This document shows, one piece after another, positions 61,233-64,000 of a stretch of 64,000 bases of DNA (position 1 is the first letter of the stretch; every line of letters begins with the position of its first letter). The notes beneath the pieces were generated by a model. The model worked only from the letters and a program-made list of their open reading frames with translations, made no database searches and had not been told where the DNA came from. The stretch is from Piscinibacter caeni (GTDB lineage Bacteria; Pseudomonadota; Gammaproteobacteria; Burkholderiales; Burkholderiaceae_C). The stretch lies in NCBI GenBank assembly GCA_003265685.1, contig QJOU01000022.1, positions 1-64,000 of the forward strand, given 5' to 3'. The position numbers and the translations under genes were made by a program.

Positions 61233-62294
61233 TCAGGAGTTGGGGAACACGTACTGCGGGTTGCGCAGGTGGATCGTGAACACCAGGGTCTGGCGCAGCC
61301 GTCCGTCGGCCGGCACCACCAGGCGCGAGCCGACGTCGGCAGCGTTGAAGAAGCCGTTGCCGAGCACGTCGATCGTGCGCCCGCTGCTGGCGCGGTCGAC
61401 CGCGGAGTTCGCGCCGCCGCGCACCACCATGCCGACGCGGATGCTGCGCACGCGACGCCAGTTGTCCGCGGTGGCCGCCGGGTTGCCGGCCACGTCGAGC
61501 TCGCTGGCGCGCAGGTAGCGCTCGGGCACCGTGTCGTTGCCGACGTTGTTGATGTTCAGCGGCAGCTGCAGCACCGGCGGCGCGGCGCCGGGCGTCACGC
61601 CGTCGACGCCGAACAGCAGCTGGAAGCCCTCGACGCCCTCGACCAGCGGCACCTGCTGCCAGGCGCCGGTGGTCGGGTTGACGAAGGCGCACACCAGCGT
61701 CGGCTCGCCGGCCGCGCTGCGCACCACGTGGAAGATGCTGTAGGCCGGCGCCGGGTTCTCCGGTTCGTTCATGCCGGCGCAGTTGATCATCGAGCCGCTG
61801 CCGACGGCCCCGCCGGGGCGCGTGTCGCCGAAGTAGCGGATCATCAGGATGTCGCTGCCGTTCTGGCAGCTCGTGTCCGCCACGGCGCAGGCCGCGCCGC
61901 GGCTGTCGTGGGCCAGGCCGCCCGGCAGTGCGGCCAGGTTGGCGATCACCGCGTTGTCGTAGGCGCGCACGCCGGGGTTGGTGTCGCCGCCGACGCCACA
62001 CGGCACCGTGGCGCCGGGTGTGCCGCAGAACAAGCGCCAGGGCGTGAAGTTGCCGCCGGCGTTGTTCTCGTAGCCGGCCTGGATGCCGATGCGCTGGATC
62101 AGGCTGGCCGCGAAGCGCGCGTTCTCGCGCAACTGCGTGCTGCTGTCCACCGCGTTGAAGCCCTGGCGGCCGATGACGAGCGTGGCGACCGCCGCACCGG
62201 CGATCAGCAGGCCGAGCGCCATGGCCACCAGCAGTTCGACCAGCGTGAGGCCGGCCTGTTGCCGGCGCGCGAGCGGAGTGGCGTGCATCGTCAT
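61233..62294 (-). CDS. pilW: Type IV pilus assembly protein PilW
   Basis: A 353-residue minor pilin: prepilin site AGLTLVELLVAMALGLLIAG with Glu5, then the PilW domain (QLRENARFAASLIQR). ATG at 62294, 2 bp after the pilV stop. Forms the initiating tip complex with PilV, PilX and PilY1. Confidence 0.92.
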   Translation of the reverse strand: MTMHATPLARRQQAGLTLVELLVAMALGLLIAGAAVATLVIGRQGFNAVDSSTQLRENARFAASLIQRIGIQAGYENNAGGNFTPWRLFCGTPGATVPCGVGGDTNPGVRAYDNAVIANLAALPGGLAHDSRGAACAVADTSCQNGSDILMIRYFGDTRPGGAVGSGSMINCAGMNEPENPAPAYSIFHVVRSAAGEPTLVCAFVNPTTGAWQQVPLVEGVEGFQLLFGVDGVTPGAAPPVLQLPLNINNVGNDTVPERYLRASELDVAGNPAATADNWRRVRSIRVGMVVRGGANSAVDRASSGRTIDVLGNGFFNAADVGSRLVVPADGRLRQTLVFTIHLRNPQYVFPNS

Positions 62295-62296
62295 GG

Positions 62297-62890
62297 TCAG
62301 TCGGCGATCAGCGGGAGCACGACGGCCGGCACACCGGTGCCGCCGGCCGTGACGCGGTCGAGGTCGTTCGCATTGGCGTCGGTCGACTGGCGCGCCCAGC
62401 CGATCTTCACCACCGAGGTCTTGGTGGCCCCGCCGTCGCAGGCCCAGCGCGGGCGGCCGTCGGCCGAGTACGGGTTGTCATCGAAGCAGACCACCACGCG
62501 CACCCCGGGCACCGCGGTGCTGATGCGGCCGAGCCACTCGCGCATGTTGAATTGCGCGACCGACAGCTGCGTCGGGCAGGACACGGCGAAACAATCGCTC
62601 GGCGCCGCGGGCAGCGCGCCCGGCGCGGCGAAATCGACCAGGTAGGGATTCGCACCTGCGTTGGTGTCGCGGGCGATGTTCTTGGTGCTGCGCATCATGT
62701 CACCCAGCTCGCGCGCCAGGGCCACCGCGGTGGACTGGTAGCGCGCCTCTTTGTTCGCCTGCAGGGCCATGGCCTGCAGCCCGACGACGCCCAGCACGCC
62801 GAAGGAGAGCACGACGATCGCGACCAGCACCTCCAGCAGCGTGAAGCCGCGCTGGGTGGCCGGGCGCACCGGAGTGACGGTGATCTTCAT
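62297..62890 (-). CDS. pilV: Type IV pilus modification protein PilV
   Basis: A 197-residue minor pilin with prepilin site RGFTLLEVLVAIVVLSFGVLG and Glu5. ATG at 62890; a GTG seven codons upstream (62911) is also possible. First gene of the visible pilVWXY1E-fimT operon. Confidence 0.9.
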   Translation of the reverse strand: MKITVTPVRPATQRGFTLLEVLVAIVVLSFGVLGVVGLQAMALQANKEARYQSTAVALARELGDMMRSTKNIARDTNAGANPYLVDFAAPGALPAAPSDCFAVSCPTQLSVAQFNMREWLGRISTAVPGVRVVVCFDDNPYSADGRPRWACDGGATKTSVVKIGWARQSTDANANDLDRVTAGGTGVPAVVLPLIAD

Positions 62891-62987
62891 GCGGCGATTC
62901 TTGTCGGCCACCGGCCGCCGGGCAACGCCCCGGCGTGCCGCCCGTCGCGCGCCGGCGGCCGCTCGTCCGCCGCGTCGCCGCGCCCGC

Positions 62988-64000
62988 TCAGTCGGTGTCG
63001 AGCTGGCGCTGCAGCGCCGCCGCGAAGGCCGGGCCGTACAGCCGCGCGTGCTCGCGCAGCGCGAAGCGGTCGGTCATGCCGGCGATGTAGTCGGCGACGG
63101 CCTCGGGGCGCGGCTCGCGGCGCGCGTGTTCGGGCGGCATGTGCGCCGGCTCGGTGAGGTAGGCGTGGAACAGTTCACGGATCACCTGCCGCCCGCCGTC
63201 GGTGGTGGCCACCACGCGCGGGTGACGGTACAAGGCCTGCCGCAGGAAGCGCTTCAGCTCGCCGAGCTCGCCGGCGCAGGCCTCGCCGAAGGCGATCAGC
63301 GGCGGCGCACTGCGCGCGGCGTCGGCATCGACCGGGTCGTGGCACTCGAGCAGCTGCTCCGAGCAGGCGACCAGGTCGTGCACCTGCGCCGACAGCATGC
63401 GCCGCAGGGTCTCGAACAGCAGCCGCCGGCCGGCCAGCCCGGGATGCTCCATCAGGGCCTGTGCGTGGTGGCGCGCGAACAGCGGCAGCTCGAGCAGCTG
63501 CTCGCCCTGCAGCAGCCCGGCGCGCACGCCGTCGTCGACATCGTGCGTGTTGTAGGCGATCTCGTCGGCCAGGTTGCAGACCTGCGCCTCCAGGCCGGGG
63601 CGGGTGCCGTCGAGGAAACGCCGCCCGACGCCGCCGGGCTCGCGCTGCTCCAGCTCGACGGCGTGGCGGCGCGAGCAGTGCTTGAGGATGCCCTCGCGGG
63701 TCTCGAAGCTGAGGTTCAGGCCGTCGAAGCCGGCGTAGCGCTGCTCCAGCGCATCGACCACGCGCAGGCTCTGCAGGTTGTGCTCGAAGCCTCCGCTGCC
63801 GGGCGCGGCCTCGCGCAGGCAGGCGTCGAGCGCGTCCTGCCCGGCGTGGCCGAAGGGCGTGTGGCCGAGGTCGTGCGCCAGGGCGATGGCCTCGCACAGG
63901 TCCTCGTGCAGGCGCAGCCGGCGGGCGATCGCACGGGCCAGCTGCGCCACCTCGAGCGAGTGCGTCAGGCGGGTGCGGAACAGGTCGCCCTCGTGGTTGA
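62988..64000 (-). CDS. dgt: dGTP triphosphohydrolase-like HD-domain protein (5' end outside window)
   Basis: The visible part, about 337 residues, lacks its N-terminus. HD-domain metal ligands are visible: His in RTRLTHSLEV and the HD pair in HDLGHTPFGHAGQDAL; a third Asp lies in DEIAYNTHDVDDG. Such enzymes cleave dNTPs to nucleoside and triphosphate. The frame is open through 64000. It ends 97 bp before the start of pilV on the same strand. Confidence 0.9.
   Translation of the reverse strand, partial: NHEGDLFRTRLTHSLEVAQLARAIARRLRLHEDLCEAIALAHDLGHTPFGHAGQDALDACLREAAPGSGGFEHNLQSLRVVDALEQRYAGFDGLNLSFETREGILKHCSRRHAVELEQREPGGVGRRFLDGTRPGLEAQVCNLADEIAYNTHDVDDGVRAGLLQGEQLLELPLFARHHAQALMEHPGLAGRRLLFETLRRMLSAQVHDLVACSEQLLECHDPVDADAARSAPPLIAFGEACAGELGELKRFLRQALYRHPRVVATTDGGRQVIRELFHAYLTEPAHMPPEHARREPRPEAVADYIAGMTDRFALREHARLYGPAFAAALQRQLDTD

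Noticed and set aside
56622-62645. 2007-codon open frame antisense to pilY1-pilV
   Set aside because: It crosses several real genes on the other strand and has low-complexity composition; a GC-bias shadow.

Overview
The window is chromosomal DNA of a high-GC betaproteobacterium, most likely Burkholderiales (Comamonadaceae/Sphaerotilaceae type). This is an inference from strong GC bias at third codon positions, the hrcA-nadK-recN-rapZ order, a gltIJKL amino-acid ABC transporter, a Bug-type solute receptor and a pilVWXY1E minor-pilin cluster. No species can be named from the sequence alone.

Region by region. (1) 1-6638, minus strand: a form I aerobic carbon monoxide dehydrogenase operon (coxM-S-L-G-D-E, coxE cut by the window edge) preceded by rcoM, a haem-PAS/LytTR CO sensor. 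CoxL carries the AYRCSFR active-site signature. Direct repeats 21 bp apart upstream of coxM are candidate RcoM sites. (2) 6700-11432: glutamate/aspartate ABC transporter (gltIJKL) and aspartase. (3) 11518-16020: a LysR regulator, an MFS carrier, an ATM1-like ABC exporter and a YciA-type thioesterase. (4) 15965-24947: a fatty-acid beta-oxidation operon led by a TetR regulator next to a perfect GAACGATCGTTC palindrome. (5) 25095-29314: HNH nuclease, glycine-zipper lipoprotein, Bug receptor and a hybrid histidine kinase.

(6) 29384-39388 is the most unusual part: an integrated element of 9,997 bp. It has split a host tRNA(CAT) gene inside its anticodon loop. The 3' half of the tRNA lies at 29346-29391 and the 5' half at 39381-39419, and the shared core is only 8 bp (ACTCATAA). 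Neither junction restores the gene. Instead the element carries its own complete but divergent tRNA(CAT) at 39191-39269, in the same orientation and about 110 bp downstream of the broken 5' half, where the host tRNA promoter could transcribe it. The element also encodes a tyrosine integrase, an AlpA-like protein, a DUF3987-like replication ATPase followed by a large inverted repeat that may be an origin, a run of small phage-like genes (one DUF5681), and a two-gene cargo module: a winged-helix-like protein and a HEPN-domain protein with an intact RNxxxH motif, directly downstream of the replacement tRNA. No capsid, tail or conjugation genes are seen, so a satellite or minimal integrative element is likely.

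(7) 39443-49362 returns to core genes: hrcA, then nadK-recN-rapZ-LON-domain protein, then mutY, a dynamin-like GTPase and gltD on the minus strand. (8) 49401-54149 is gltB, with REP-like palindromes and a degenerate REP-associated transposase upstream. (9) 55010-62890 is a type IV pilus minor-pilin/PilY1 cluster, followed by a truncated dNTPase gene at the right edge.
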